64,000 nucleotides of DNA from positions 3,656,001-3,720,000 of the forward strand of contig CP073746.1 in assembly GCA_024397995.1 (NCBI GenBank), written 5' to 3'. Positions 1 to 9,440 of the stretch are shown here, piece by piece. The DNA is from a bacterium SCSIO 12827 (lineage in GTDB: Bacteria; Pseudomonadota; Alphaproteobacteria; Rhodospirillales; Casp-alpha2). The notes under the pieces are model-generated. The model did not search any database. It worked only from the letters and a program-made list of their open reading frames with translations, and had not been told where the DNA came from. Numbering within the stretch: the first letter of the stretch is position 1; the number at the start of each line of letters is the position of its first letter. Both the position numbers and the translations under genes were made by a program.

Positions 1-585
1 AGCCCCGATCCCCAAGCCTTCCGCCCGCCGGAAGAAGGGGCGAATGTCTTGCACGTGGGCCTGCCGACCAACTTCAAGGCCGCGCGCTTCGGCGACCGCG
101 ACGCCAACAAGCTGCTCGACCGCCTGGACGCGGACATCGCCGCCGTGCGGGTCGGCCGGTCGGACGTACCGGTCAAGTTGAAAGCCTTTGATTCGATTTT
201 CGTGCCGCTTGCGAAATGGTCAATGCTGCTGACCGGAAATTACCGCTGCGTGACGCGGGACGATGTCCGCCCAATCCGCGATGCGGTGCACGAAAACCTG
301 GGCAAGTCGCGTATGATCTACCAACACGTGGACGCCATCGCCCGCAACCTGGGCGCCGATCCGGCCGACGCCGTGCCGTTCGAAAAATACGCCAATGCGG
401 CGGAAAACTTGGCAAAGCCGTCGTCCGTGGCCCGCGCCGTGGCCGCCGGATCACCGGTGATCGAACGGGTCGATAGGCTGGTTCAGCTGATCGGCCGCTC
501 GCTCGGCATGGCCAATCCCGAAATCGACGAAATCGTCGCCACGGTGGACGCGCGCCTGGCCCGGAATCAGCGCCAGTCCGCCTGA
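1..585 (+). CDS. Ketopantoate reductase-like protein, C-terminal part (5' end outside window)
   Basis: The reading frame is open from base 1, so this is the 3' part of a longer gene; a TTG at 49 is only an internal candidate start. The visible 195 residues are mostly helical. The last 50 residues follow the pattern of the ApbA/PanE C-terminal domain: a Ser-Ser turn (KPSSVARAV), an Ala-Gly-x-Pro-x-x-E segment, then a helix ending in GMANPEIDEIV. That fold reduces ketopantoate or related 2-oxo acids with NADPH, but the N-terminal nucleotide-binding motif is not in view. The family call therefore rests on weak C-terminal similarity. A strong terminator follows the stop codon. Confidence 0.5.
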   Translation, partial: SPDPQAFRPPEEGANVLHVGLPTNFKAARFGDRDANKLLDRLDADIAAVRVGRSDVPVKLKAFDSIFVPLAKWSMLLTGNYRCVTRDDVRPIRDAVHENLGKSRMIYQHVDAIARNLGADPADAVPFEKYANAAENLAKPSSVARAVAAGSPVIERVDRLVQLIGRSLGMANPEIDEIVATVDARLARNQRQSA

Positions 586-640
586 CTGGCCCGCGCCCGG
601 GACGGCGTTTACGCCACATTCGTTTCCTTCCTCCTTGCAT

Positions 641-673
641 GGGCGGAACCTTCGGGTTCCGCCCCCTTTTTTT
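641..673 (+). terminator. Rho-independent terminator after the ketopantoate-reductase-like gene
   Basis: A perfect 10-bp stem (GGGCGGAACC / GGTTCCGCCC) closes on a TTCG tetraloop and is followed by CC and seven T residues. It lies 55 bp after the stop at 585 and separates that gene from the solute-binding protein gene. Confidence 0.93.
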
Positions 674-807
674 GCATCTGGCCGGGCACGACGACGCCGA
701 TTGCCTGGCATTTATTGATTTCCAGGGCCGGATCGCGCATCGTCCGGGACCGCCCGGCGCCGCCGCCGGGCCCATCAACCTACAGAAAACACTCAAAGGG
801 ACGGAAC

Positions 808-1536
808 ATGACGAAAGACGCCATCGCCGACCTGCTGGACCCCACGGTCCTGCAGGTCGGAATCAACCTGGGTAACATCCTTCTGGTCACCGGCAAAAAG
901 GCCAACGGCGACCCCGAGGGCATCGCCCCCGACATGGCCGCGGCCATCGCCGAAAAGCTGGGCATCAAGGTGAAATTCAACACCTTCGCCACGCCGGGCG
1001 AGGTCGCCGACGCCGCCGAGCGGGGCGAATGGGACATCGGCCTGATCGCCATCGAACCCAAACGGGCCGAGGTCATCGATTTCTGCAATGCCTATGTGCA
1101 GATCGAGGCGACCTATCTGGTCCCCGATGCCTCGCCTTTCCAGAAGGTCGAGGACGTGGACGCACCCGGCGTGAAGATCGCCGTCTCCGAACGGGCGGCC
1201 TATGACCTTTATCTTTCGCGTACTTTGAAGAACGCCGAACTGCATCGCGCCAAGGGCCTGCCCGGCGCCTTCGAGCTGTTCAAGCGGGAAAAGCTGGACG
1301 CCCTGGCTGGGCTGGTCCCGGCCTTGCGCGACAACGCCAAGGACATGCCGGGCACGCGGTTGCTGCCGGGCCGCTACACGGCGGTCAAACAGGCCATCGG
1401 CACCCGCCATGGCAAGCCCGCCTTGAAGGCCGTTGTGCAGGCTTTCATCGCCGAGGCGATCACGAGCGGTTTGGTGCAGAACCTGATCGACAAACACGGG
1501 GTGACCGGCAAACTGGCCGTCGCGACCGACGACTAA
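808..1536 (+). CDS. Family 3 extracellular solute-binding-like protein
   Basis: This 242-residue protein resembles the SBP_bac_3 (PBPb) fold of polar amino-acid ABC transporters. It shows the typical opening (VGINLGNILLV), the GIAPDMAAAIAEKLGIKVKF segment, the WDIGLIAIEPKRAEVIDF signature and a late Q-A-F-I-A-E helix. I chose ATG 808 because it follows a purine-rich AAAGGGACGG site; the frame is open upstream from 715. From this start there is no signal peptide, which is unusual for a periplasmic receptor. The protein may be cytoplasmic, or exported in another way. No permease or ATPase gene is adjacent. Confidence 0.8.
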   Translation: MTKDAIADLLDPTVLQVGINLGNILLVTGKKANGDPEGIAPDMAAAIAEKLGIKVKFNTFATPGEVADAAERGEWDIGLIAIEPKRAEVIDFCNAYVQIEATYLVPDASPFQKVEDVDAPGVKIAVSERAAYDLYLSRTLKNAELHRAKGLPGAFELFKREKLDALAGLVPALRDNAKDMPGTRLLPGRYTAVKQAIGTRHGKPALKAVVQAFIAEAITSGLVQNLIDKHGVTGKLAVATDD

Positions 1537-1555
1537 GCGGTGGGCCAGGGGGGCG

Positions 1556-2920
1556 TCAGGCCCCTCTGGCCATCTGCTTCACGCGCTGCAGATTTTTTTC
1601 GATGACGATGACCCGCTTCTGGTTGCCGGCGGCACGATAGATTTCCGACGCGCCGGAAAAGTATTTCTGCGCATCGGCGACCAGCTGCGGTGACGGTTGC
1701 CGCTTGGCCAGGGCGAAGCAGGCGGCTCCTAAGTTGTTCGCCGTCTGCGCCCACAACAGCGGCACCAATTCCTTCTTGCGCACGTCCAACGCCTGTTTGA
1801 AGGCATCGACCGCCTTGGCCGCCAGTTCCGGGCCCTGGGCCCGTTCGGCCAGGGCCAGCATGACCGTGCCGTAGCCGTTCATGGCCTCGGCCCAGCGCCC
1901 GGGATTCAGTTCCACGTCAAAGGCGGCCAGAGCACTTTCAAAGGCCTGGGCCGATTCCTTGAGCCGCGCCGGCGTGGTTTCCTTGTTGCCGATCTTGTAC
2001 AGCACCATGGCCGTGTTGATCAGCGCGAGCGCGTATTCGTTGGGGTAATTGTCGCGGCCGAGGGCATCGGCGACCTCGCGGTAGGCCGCCGCTGCGGCGG
2101 CCAGGGCGTCCGGATCCGCATCCTGGGTCGATTTCATTTGCAGGCCATCGGCGAAATGGTTCTGCGCCAAGGCCCATTGCAGCAGGTCCTGCGACTTGTC
2201 GATCGTTTTGACCGCTTCCTGATAAGCCTTCAACCCCTTGGCCAGGTACTTCTTGGCGCCGACCCGGCACAAGGACAGGCAGACATTGCCATAGCAGGTC
2301 AGGCAGGACGCCAGATGCGGCGGTTCCAGATGCGGCGGGCTGTCCCAGACCTTCTCCAAATCCTTCATCTCGCCCTCAAGCACGCTCGCCAGTTTCTTGC
2401 GTGCCCCCCGGTGCACGGGCAACAGCGCGCCCATGGCCGACACCAGGATCAGTTTGTACAGATCGCGCGGCATGGGGATCGGCAGGGTCAGGTGATCAAG
2501 CGGCCCGAACGTGCTGGCCGCCCCTTCGGCCGCCCCCACGGGCAGAAAGCGCAGTTCGACCGCTGTGCCGAGGTCGACCGTGGCCCCCCAGACCAAAAGG
2601 TCCGCCTCTTCCTCGCGCAACCATTCCGCACCCGTGCGGACCCCTTCCTGCAGAGCGCTGAGCAGGGGGGCCTTGGGATTGAGCTTGATCGCCTGGGTCC
2701 GGCGGTAGACGGCGACGTCGGAAATGGCGCCGAAGATGTCGGCCAGGCTTTCGGTAATCTTGTCGCCGCCGGCACCGTCGATATCGGTCAGCACGATGCT
2801 GGCCGCCGAGCCCGACATTTCGGTCGGCACAAAGCCGCCGCCGACCCGTTTCCCTTTGCGGCGGGATTTCTTTTTGGCTTTGGTCCCGCCCAACCCAAAC
2901 AGTGCCTTGAGAAGACCCAT
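1556..2920 (-). CDS. TPR-repeat protein of unknown function
   Basis: The 454-residue product starts at MGLLKALFG, followed by a very basic stretch (KAKKKSRRKGKR), a globular alpha/beta part (residues about 40-190) and, from about 230 to the end, helical repeats of TPR type (Y-x-E-A-x-x-x-L and A-x-x-x-N-N-L-G patterns). The frame is open 36 codons further upstream, but that stretch looks non-coding. The N-terminal part contains the sentence-like SIVLTDIDGAGGDKITESL, perhaps a FlgO/TolB-like nucleotide-independent fold. A role in assembly or in the envelope is possible. It converges with the solute-binding gene 19 bp away. Confidence 0.75.
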   Translation of the reverse strand: MGLLKALFGLGGTKAKKKSRRKGKRVGGGFVPTEMSGSAASIVLTDIDGAGGDKITESLADIFGAISDVAVYRRTQAIKLNPKAPLLSALQEGVRTGAEWLREEEADLLVWGATVDLGTAVELRFLPVGAAEGAASTFGPLDHLTLPIPMPRDLYKLILVSAMGALLPVHRGARKKLASVLEGEMKDLEKVWDSPPHLEPPHLASCLTCYGNVCLSLCRVGAKKYLAKGLKAYQEAVKTIDKSQDLLQWALAQNHFADGLQMKSTQDADPDALAAAAAAYREVADALGRDNYPNEYALALINTAMVLYKIGNKETTPARLKESAQAFESALAAFDVELNPGRWAEAMNGYGTVMLALAERAQGPELAAKAVDAFKQALDVRKKELVPLLWAQTANNLGAACFALAKRQPSPQLVADAQKYFSGASEIYRAAGNQKRVIVIEKNLQRVKQMARGA

Positions 2921-3070
2921 TTCTGAATTCTTTGTATTGCGGCGCGAACGTGCGGCGATCACCGGCGTCCGCGTCTCCGTCCTCGCCCGATCAGGGCATA
3001 GAATGTCCCACCGGCGCGCCAAGAGCAAGCCCCCGGCAGCCCGCGGGATCGTGGACGGTTCGGAAGCGGA

Positions 3071-3289
3071 TCAAAAATCGATGCAGCGGCCGTTCTTTTC
3101 CCAATCACCGAAGCGGGTGGGGTCCGGGCGTGCGGCCTTGACACCGTCCGCACCCTCGGCGGTGGGTGCCTGGGAAGCGGCCTGGGGTGCCGGTTGCAGA
3201 CGGGGGTCGATCTGTGTACGCCCGGCCGCGAGAAAGGCCCGCGCCCGTTCCAAGCGTTGAACGCGCTTGCTGTCGTTGTCGTCGGTCAT
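3071..3289 (-). CDS. DUF1674 / SdhAF4-like small protein
   Basis: This 72-residue protein ends in RFGDWEKNGRCIDF, the conserved C-terminal signature of DUF1674. The family includes the mitochondrial succinate dehydrogenase assembly factor SDHAF4 and is widespread in alphaproteobacteria. The N-terminal half is low-complexity (Ala, Pro, Gln), as is usual in the family. In eukaryotes the protein helps flavinated SdhA assemble; the same job here is inferred from homology only. It is transcribed away from rsmB, which starts 90 bp further right on the other strand. No sdh genes are in the window. Confidence 0.85.
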   Translation of the reverse strand: MTDDNDSKRVQRLERARAFLAAGRTQIDPRLQPAPQAASQAPTAEGADGVKAARPDPTRFGDWEKNGRCIDF

Positions 3290-3378
3290 GGCCGCAGTTT
3301 AGCGGGATCTCTGCCCGCCCGCCAAGGCCGTGGTTGAATCCCCTTGCCCGCCCCGCGCCACCCTGGCATGACCGGGGC

Positions 3379-4671
3379 ATGAACCATGACAGCCCGGATG
3401 CCCGCGCGGCGGCCCTCGACCTGTTGCAGGGCGTGATTCGCCGCAAGCAGGCCCTCGACCAGCAAATGACCGGTGGTGCCTTCGCGGCGCTCGACCCGCG
3501 CGGGCGCGCTTTTGCCCATAATTTGGTCGCCACGACCTTGCGCCGCCGGGGCCAGATCGACACGCTGATTGCTTCCTGCCTGGAGAAGCCCCTGCCGGCA
3601 AGCGCCCGCACGGCCCAGGACATCCTGCGGCTGGGCGCCGCGCAACTGCTGTTCACGGGCACGGCCGACCATGCCGCCGTGGACACGGCCGTGGACCTGG
3701 CCCGCGCACGCGGCCAGGGACGCCTGGCCAAGCTGGTCAACGCGGTGCTGCGCCGCCTTCAGCGCGAGGCCGCCGCCGCCCTGGCCGGACAGGACGCGGC
3801 CCGGCTCAACACGCCGGACTGGCTGTGGCAGGCCTGGGAGGCCGCCTACGGCCCCGATATCTGCCGCGCCATCGCGGAAAGCCACCTGACCTCGGCCCCT
3901 CTCGACATCACGGTCAAGGACGATGCCGCGGACTGGGCCGAACGCCTGGGCGGCACGGCCTTGTCGGACCGCAACCTGCGCCTGACCGATGCGGCACCCG
4001 TGCCCGAACTGCCCGGATTTGCCGACGGTGCCTGGTGGGTACAGGACCGGGCAGCGGCCCTGCCCGTACGGTTGTTGGGCGATGTCGCGGGCCTGAGTAT
4101 TCTCGACCTATGCGCCGCACCCGGCGGCAAGACGGCGCAATTGGCGGCGGCGGGTGCCCGGGTGACCGCCCTTGACCGCTCGGAAAAGCGCCTGGAAACC
4201 CTTGTCCGCAATCTGGACCGCCTGGCGCTTCAGGTGGAAACCGTGGCCGCCGACGCCCTTTCCTGGGACGCCCCCACCCGCTTCGACGCAATCCTGTTGG
4301 ACGCCCCCTGTTCGGCCACGGGAACGATCCGCCGCCACCCGGACCTGCCCCATCTGAAGCGGCCAGAGGACACGGCCAAGCTGGCCGACCTGCAGGACCG
4401 CTTGCTGACCCGGGCGGCCGGATGGGTCCGCCCCGGCGGCGTGCTGGTTTTCGCGACCTGTTCCCTACAGCCCGAGGAAGGGCCCGAGCGCGTTCGGGCG
4501 TTCCTGAGCCGACAGGCCGACTTCAAGACCGAGCCGGCGACAGCCGGCGAATCGGGCGTCACACCGGACATGCTGTCGCCGGAAGGATGGTTGCGCACCC
4601 TGCCCTGCATGGCGGCGGAAATCGGCGGCATGGACGGGTTTTTCGCGGCCGTCCTGCGGCGTATCGCCTAG
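3379..4671 (+). CDS. rsmB: 16S rRNA (cytosine-C5)-methyltransferase, RsmB/Sun family
   Basis: The 430-residue protein has an N-terminal NusB-like helical domain (residues 1-140) and a C-terminal class I SAM methyltransferase domain of the NOL1/NOP2/Sun type. The SAM motif DLCAAPGGKT lies near residue 242. The two catalytic cysteines are in DAPCSATGTIRRHPD (near 310) and in ATCSLQPEEG (near 361). Members methylate C967 of 16S rRNA. I chose ATG 3379; the frame is open to 3166, but the N-terminus from here matches family length. The heparinase-like gene starts 28 bp later, a pairing that is common in alphaproteobacteria. Confidence 0.95.
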   Translation: MNHDSPDARAAALDLLQGVIRRKQALDQQMTGGAFAALDPRGRAFAHNLVATTLRRRGQIDTLIASCLEKPLPASARTAQDILRLGAAQLLFTGTADHAAVDTAVDLARARGQGRLAKLVNAVLRRLQREAAAALAGQDAARLNTPDWLWQAWEAAYGPDICRAIAESHLTSAPLDITVKDDAADWAERLGGTALSDRNLRLTDAAPVPELPGFADGAWWVQDRAAALPVRLLGDVAGLSILDLCAAPGGKTAQLAAAGARVTALDRSEKRLETLVRNLDRLALQVETVAADALSWDAPTRFDAILLDAPCSATGTIRRHPDLPHLKRPEDTAKLADLQDRLLTRAAGWVRPGGVLVFATCSLQPEEGPERVRAFLSRQADFKTEPATAGESGVTPDMLSPEGWLRTLPCMAAEIGGMDGFFAAVLRRIA

Positions 4672-4699
4672 CGCCCCGTTCGGTGCTATTCATCCGCGG

Positions 4700-6286
4700 A
4701 TGGTATTCCGGTTCGCCCGCGACGTGTTTTACCGCAGCGACATCTACAACAGGATGTTGCACCGCCACGGGACGGCCCAAATCCACGCCATTACCACCGA
4801 TCCCCTGCCCGGTGACCCGGTGCGCGGCGCCGGAATCCTGAACGGCGAGATGATCCTGGCCGCGCGCAAACGCACCTTAGGGTCCTATCCTTTTGCCGCC
4901 GACCTGAAAAGCCGCCGCGCCGTGGCCGAGCTTTACGGATTTTCCTGGCTGCGCGATCTCGCCGCGCTCAGCGCGCCGGACGCCCGTGAGGCCGCCCAGG
5001 CCCTGATCCGCGACTGGCTGCGTCATCACGACCGCTGGGATGCCGTGACCTGGGCCCTCGATGTGGCTGGAACCCGAATTCTCGCCTGGCTTAATTATAT
5101 CGATTTCATAACAGATGGGGCTGACAATGGTCTGCGCGCGGAAATGGCGGCCGCTGCGTCGGCTCAGTTGCGCCACCTTGCTGGCAGAAACCGTTCCGGA
5201 AACGAACATTCCGGACTTGATGAAAGTCCGTTCACGGCCGGGGCAGCCCTGATCGCCGGGGCTGTCAGCCTGCCGGGCCTGGATTCCCTGCTCGACACCG
5301 GCCTTGAACGGCTGCGGACCGCCATCGCCCGCGATATTCTGGCCGACGGTGGTCACCGGACGCGAACGCCGGAAACCGCCCTGCGCACCCTCACCCGGCT
5401 GGTCGCGGCGGCGCGCGCCCTCCGGGCCGGGCGTCGGCCGGTGCCCGATTTCCTGACCGACGCCCTGGCCAGGGTGGCCCCTGCGGTCAAGGCGACCGTA
5501 CTGGGCGACGGGGGGCTGGCCGCTTTCAACGGCGGCAACAACGGCAGCGCACCCGCGGTAACGGCAATCCTGAGTGCGGCAGGCATGCGTGGCCCGGCGC
5601 CCACCAGCCTGCCTGATTGGGGGTATGAGCGCCTTCACGCCGGCACCACCACGGTGGTCGCCGATACGGGCTGTTACGGCGGCATCCACGCGGGGGCGCT
5701 CAGTTTTGAAATGTCGGCAGGCCGCCACCGCCTGGTCGTCAATTGCGGCGCCCACCCTGACGAGACCACGGAATGGGCGCGGGTGCTGCGCTCGACCGCC
5801 GCCCATTCGACACTTGCCGTTAACGACACGGACGCCCTGCCGACGGACGGGTCCTGCACGGCCGAGGTCGGCATGGCATTCCGCCGCAACGAGCGGGAAG
5901 GCAGCTCCCTCGTCCAATCGGCGCACGACGGCTACCGCCGGGCATTCGGCATTGTCCACAACCGCGACCTCTACCTGTCGGGGGCGGGCGACGATTTCCG
6001 GGGCAAGGATACCCTGGTCGGCGGTACCGGCGCCTTCACTTTGCGTTTTCATCTGCATCCGGAAACCGGGGCGTCGATGTTGGAAGGCGGCGACGCCGTG
6101 TTGTTGAAACTGCCCGGCGGCAAGGGGTGGCGCTTTCGCTGTTCAGGCGCCCGGCCGGCGCTGGAGGAAAGCGTTTATCTGGGCGATCCGGCCCGCCCCC
6201 GGCGCTGCGGGCAGATCGTCCTGCGCGGCGAACACCGAGGCCGCGAGACGGCGGTGCGCTGGTCGTTCCTGCGCGAAGGGGCCTAA
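4700..6286 (+). CDS. Heparinase II/III-like protein
   Basis: The 528-residue product has an alpha-helical N-terminal half (toroid-like, with repeated Leu-rich helices) and a beta-rich C-terminal half. The latter contains the recognisable stretch YERLHAGTTTVVADTG, followed by HAGALSFEMSAG and VNCGAHP. This is the pattern of the heparinase II/III C-terminal domain, whose members cleave or bind uronic-acid polysaccharides. No signal peptide is evident. Homologues next to rsmB are frequent in alphaproteobacteria, where their substrate is unknown. In many relatives purH follows; here O-antigen genes follow instead. Confidence 0.85.
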   Translation: MVFRFARDVFYRSDIYNRMLHRHGTAQIHAITTDPLPGDPVRGAGILNGEMILAARKRTLGSYPFAADLKSRRAVAELYGFSWLRDLAALSAPDAREAAQALIRDWLRHHDRWDAVTWALDVAGTRILAWLNYIDFITDGADNGLRAEMAAAASAQLRHLAGRNRSGNEHSGLDESPFTAGAALIAGAVSLPGLDSLLDTGLERLRTAIARDILADGGHRTRTPETALRTLTRLVAAARALRAGRRPVPDFLTDALARVAPAVKATVLGDGGLAAFNGGNNGSAPAVTAILSAAGMRGPAPTSLPDWGYERLHAGTTTVVADTGCYGGIHAGALSFEMSAGRHRLVVNCGAHPDETTEWARVLRSTAAHSTLAVNDTDALPTDGSCTAEVGMAFRRNEREGSSLVQSAHDGYRRAFGIVHNRDLYLSGAGDDFRGKDTLVGGTGAFTLRFHLHPETGASMLEGGDAVLLKLPGGKGWRFRCSGARPALEESVYLGDPARPRRCGQIVLRGEHRGRETAVRWSFLREGA

Positions 6287-6379
6287 ACCTGCGGCCGCGC
6301 AAGTGGACCCGCGCGGAGGCTTCTGCTATCAGCGGTCAAACTTTATAACCCCGGCCCTTCGGGGTTCAGCGGACCCTTC

Positions 6380-7627
6380 ATGGCCATGACCGACGACCAT
6401 CCACATTCGACCTGGCTGCGTGACGTGACCGCGGTCGCGATCGGCCTGACCGTTCCCGTCATGGTGTCGGGGCGGGCGATACTACAGGGGATCGTGGCGG
6501 CGGCGTTGATCGCCGTCCTGATCGTTGCCTGGCGGGACCGCGCCATTTTTGCGCGGGCCGGCGCCGCCGTACGCTCACGTTTCGGCATGATCGTGCTGGC
6601 CGCCTTCGCCGGGATGGCAATCAGCATTCCGGGCTCGCTCGATCCTCTCAGATCTTTCGAAGCCTGGGCGCGGACGCTCGCCTACATCGGTGGATGCACC
6701 TTGTTTTGGGCGTTCCTGTCCGGGGACCCGCGTGCGCTTCGACAAACGACCCGTACCCTTGTCCTGTTTTCCCTGATCAGTGTGGGGATCATAATCATCG
6801 CGCAGTTGGGGTATCGAGAGCCCCTGAAATGGATCCGTGGCGAATTCCGCTTCATGCCGTCGACTTGGGCCTTCCACGCGCCAAAGGCCTATGCCGCACT
6901 GGGCGCCTGCGCCGCACCAGTCCTAGCCTGGGTGGCCGTGCGGGAAACCGGCGCCTGGCGGTGGGCCGCCCTGAGCGCCGCCCTTCTCCTAGTTTACATC
7001 GTCATCACCACGGCGAACAAATCAGCCCTTGGCGGTCTGCTGACCATGCTTTTGGTCGTCAGCTTCGCCCTTGCTACGCGCAAGAACCGAAAATGGCTTG
7101 CCGCCTGGGTGGTTTGGGCCGTGGCGACGACGGCCGCGGTTCTGTTGCTGGTCTATGAATTGCCGGACGAACCCTCGTCGACCGCCGTCTGGGACTGGGT
7201 GCCGCCACAACTGGTCGACACCCACCGTCAGCAGATATGGCACTTCACCGCGGGAAAGATCGCCGAGGCCCCCTGGACCGGATATGGGATCAACGTCATT
7301 AACCGCGTCGAAGGCGCCGGTGATATTCTGCCCGGTTATGAGGCCGAGGCCTTGCCGTCGCATCCGCACAATTGGATTCTTGAAATTCTGGGGGAAACCG
7401 GCCTGATCGGATTCATTCCGGTCTTTTTCGCCATCGCCTGGTCGGCCGCCCGCAGCTTTCGCCGCTATCTTTTATGGGCGGATCCGGCAGCGCTGGCCCA
7501 GCTTGGCCTGACCGCCGTCTTCTGGGGGTCGTCCCTGTTCAATTTCTCGATCTGGTCGTCCTGGTGGCTGATCGGATATTTCCTGCTGATGGCGGTCATC
7601 AGTGCCGGGACACGGCAGCGAACATAA
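6380..7627 (+). CDS. O-antigen ligase / Wzy_C family membrane protein
   Basis: The 415-residue protein has about ten to twelve hydrophobic segments. It carries the family signature in its large periplasmic loop: an R-x-x-I-W motif (HRQQIWHFTAGKI), a P-W-T-G-Y-G-I-N turn, then SHPHNWILEILGETGLIG. Members ligate O-antigen to lipid A core, polymerise repeat units, or glycosylate proteins such as pilin; sequence alone cannot tell which. The gene starts 94 bp after the heparinase-like gene and converges with the GT39-like gene, 7 bp apart at the stops. Confidence 0.88.
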   Translation: MAMTDDHPHSTWLRDVTAVAIGLTVPVMVSGRAILQGIVAAALIAVLIVAWRDRAIFARAGAAVRSRFGMIVLAAFAGMAISIPGSLDPLRSFEAWARTLAYIGGCTLFWAFLSGDPRALRQTTRTLVLFSLISVGIIIIAQLGYREPLKWIRGEFRFMPSTWAFHAPKAYAALGACAAPVLAWVAVRETGAWRWAALSAALLLVYIVITTANKSALGGLLTMLLVVSFALATRKNRKWLAAWVVWAVATTAAVLLLVYELPDEPSSTAVWDWVPPQLVDTHRQQIWHFTAGKIAEAPWTGYGINVINRVEGAGDILPGYEAEALPSHPHNWILEILGETGLIGFIPVFFAIAWSAARSFRRYLLWADPAALAQLGLTAVFWGSSLFNFSIWSSWWLIGYFLLMAVISAGTRQRT

Positions 7628-7633
7628 GGTCCA

Positions 7634-9265
7634 TCAACGCTGGCGCAGCCGCTCCTGACGGGGCGGGTAAAGGTCACTCGCCCAGGCCCCGATCAGGCGC
7701 GAGCGAAACCGCGTTTGCGCGGCGGGGGGCGCCCCATCCGGCAGGCTGTCATGAAGCGCGATGATCATCCCTTTGGGATGCACCGCCAACCAGTCTTCCA
7801 GTTCCGCCGGCCCATCGACGACCCCGAACGGGCGCGTCAAACGACCGAGAAAGTGGAACTGGCCGTGGTATTTGCCAAAGGTGACGAAGTCATACCCCTT
7901 GTCTTCATGGGCCTTGAGGGCTTTCGCGAAGGACCGGAAGTCGTGCGATTCCATCATCAACGGCCTGAAGGTCAGGTGAATGCCGATTATCATCGTCACG
8001 GATAACGCCGCGATTCCCACGGTCCGGGCCGCGGCCCCACCTTGAGCCCGGAAATACAACGCAACCGCGACCAGCACGACCGCCGCAAGGGGCCAGAGCT
8101 GCGCATCACCGACCGAGGTTGCCCAGGACGGCCTCAAATCGAAATGGAAAGCCCCGGCGATCACCCCCGCCGCCAAGACGAAGAACACCATCGGCAACCA
8201 GCGGTCGACGGGGCGCCAAAATCCGCTCGTCCCGGCCGATGCACCGCAGAGGGCCCGCGCCAGCAGCAACGCCAGGGCGGGAAACTCGGGCAAAAGATAA
8301 TGCGGCTGCTTGCCACTGATCGCCGAGAACACCAGGAAGGCTGCGGCAAACCAGATCACGGCGAGGCGCGCGCCGCCGTCGGCGCGCATGACCGGCATCT
8401 CGACGCGGATGGCGCGCCACGCGGCCGGCCAGATCAGCCATGGCAGCACCATCGCCGGCAGGATGGCCGCGAACCACCAGAACGGGCGGCCATGGGCGAA
8501 GGAATCGACCATCCGTCCGGCCGACTGGCCCCACAGAATGGCGTCGCGGTAGGCATCGCCCCCGGCCGCCGCCGCCGGAAGCGCCCAGGCCAGCCCGATC
8601 GCCGCCCCAACCAGCACGGCGGCGCCAAGGCACGCATACCACCGGCCCCATCCGCCGCCCCAACCGAAACTCTGCGCCCAAAGCGGAGCCATCAGGGCCG
8701 CCGGCAGAAGATGAACCAGGATCGCCGGTCCCTTGCCGAGAACGCCGAGACCGACGGACAGCGCGAACAAGGAGAATCCCACAAACAGCCTGCCACGCGC
8801 CACAAACGCCAACCCGATCATGCCGGACACGGCAAAACAGGCGTGCAGCATGTCGAACATGGTCATGGAGGTGAACAGGGTCCAGAACAGGGCCCCCAGA
8901 GCCAGGGCCGCCGCCACGGCGCCGGCCTCGGCCCGATCCGGCCACAACAGACGCCCCAGCCGCCACGTCCCCAACAGAGCCGCAAGTCCGAACAAAGGCG
9001 CCACCAATCTTGGCCACCAGTCGTTGACGCCGAACAGGGCCCAACCCAGATGCATGCCCCAGAACAGAAGCGGCGGCTTGTGGCTGTAAGGCTCCCCGTT
9101 CAGATAGGGAACCAGGAAATCGCCGCGCTGCCACATTTCCCAGGCAACGGCGAGATAGCGGGTTTCATCGACCGGCAGAAGCGGGCGCACCGCAATCGCA
9201 ACCGCAACCATCACCGCCCACAGAATGGTCAGGATCAGGACAAAGGGGGGCCGACGTACCGTCAT
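7634..9265 (-). CDS. GT39/ArnT-like polyprenyl-phosphate-sugar transferase
   Basis: This 543-residue polytopic protein starts with a hydrophobic helix, followed by the first periplasmic loop with the key acidic pair and the pattern LPVDETRYLAVAWEM, then YLNGEPYSHKPPLLFW. Both are diagnostic of the PMT_2 / ArnT / GT-C class. These enzymes move a sugar from undecaprenyl phosphate to lipid A or to protein on the periplasmic face. About eleven membrane segments are visible, followed by a soluble tail from about residue 430. The gene is transcribed leftward. It diverges from the DUF2079-like pair across 175 bp in which I saw no clear motif. Confidence 0.88.
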   Translation of the reverse strand: MTVRRPPFVLILTILWAVMVAVAIAVRPLLPVDETRYLAVAWEMWQRGDFLVPYLNGEPYSHKPPLLFWGMHLGWALFGVNDWWPRLVAPLFGLAALLGTWRLGRLLWPDRAEAGAVAAALALGALFWTLFTSMTMFDMLHACFAVSGMIGLAFVARGRLFVGFSLFALSVGLGVLGKGPAILVHLLPAALMAPLWAQSFGWGGGWGRWYACLGAAVLVGAAIGLAWALPAAAAGGDAYRDAILWGQSAGRMVDSFAHGRPFWWFAAILPAMVLPWLIWPAAWRAIRVEMPVMRADGGARLAVIWFAAAFLVFSAISGKQPHYLLPEFPALALLLARALCGASAGTSGFWRPVDRWLPMVFFVLAAGVIAGAFHFDLRPSWATSVGDAQLWPLAAVVLVAVALYFRAQGGAAARTVGIAALSVTMIIGIHLTFRPLMMESHDFRSFAKALKAHEDKGYDFVTFGKYHGQFHFLGRLTRPFGVVDGPAELEDWLAVHPKGMIIALHDSLPDGAPPAAQTRFRSRLIGAWASDLYPPRQERLRQR

Positions 9266-9440
9266 GGGCCCCTGTTAACCGATCAGCCGGGGCAAACCAA
9301 CGGCAAATTGCGTCGTCGCCGCCCCCGGCCCGTCCCTTGACAGCACTGCCGTTGCCGACTATTCCGCGTCGGCGGACATTGGGGGCGGGCATCCGGCCCG
9401 GCGGCGCATAACGGCACGGTCCAATTGCAGGGGAAATCAA

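Noticed and set aside
2138..2926. A 262-codon plus-strand open frame
   Set aside because: Antisense to the TPR gene, with the same composition bias. The TPR pattern on the other strand is better.
6347..6366. 7-bp hairpin before the O-antigen-ligase-like gene (AACCCCG / CGGGGTT)
   Set aside because: No T tract follows and it ends only 13 bp before the start codon, so it does not look like a terminator. A role is not supported.
8042..9340. A 432-codon plus-strand open frame
   Set aside because: It lies opposite the clear GT39-like gene, has the Pro/Arg/Gln-rich content of antisense frames in GC-rich DNA and shows no motif.
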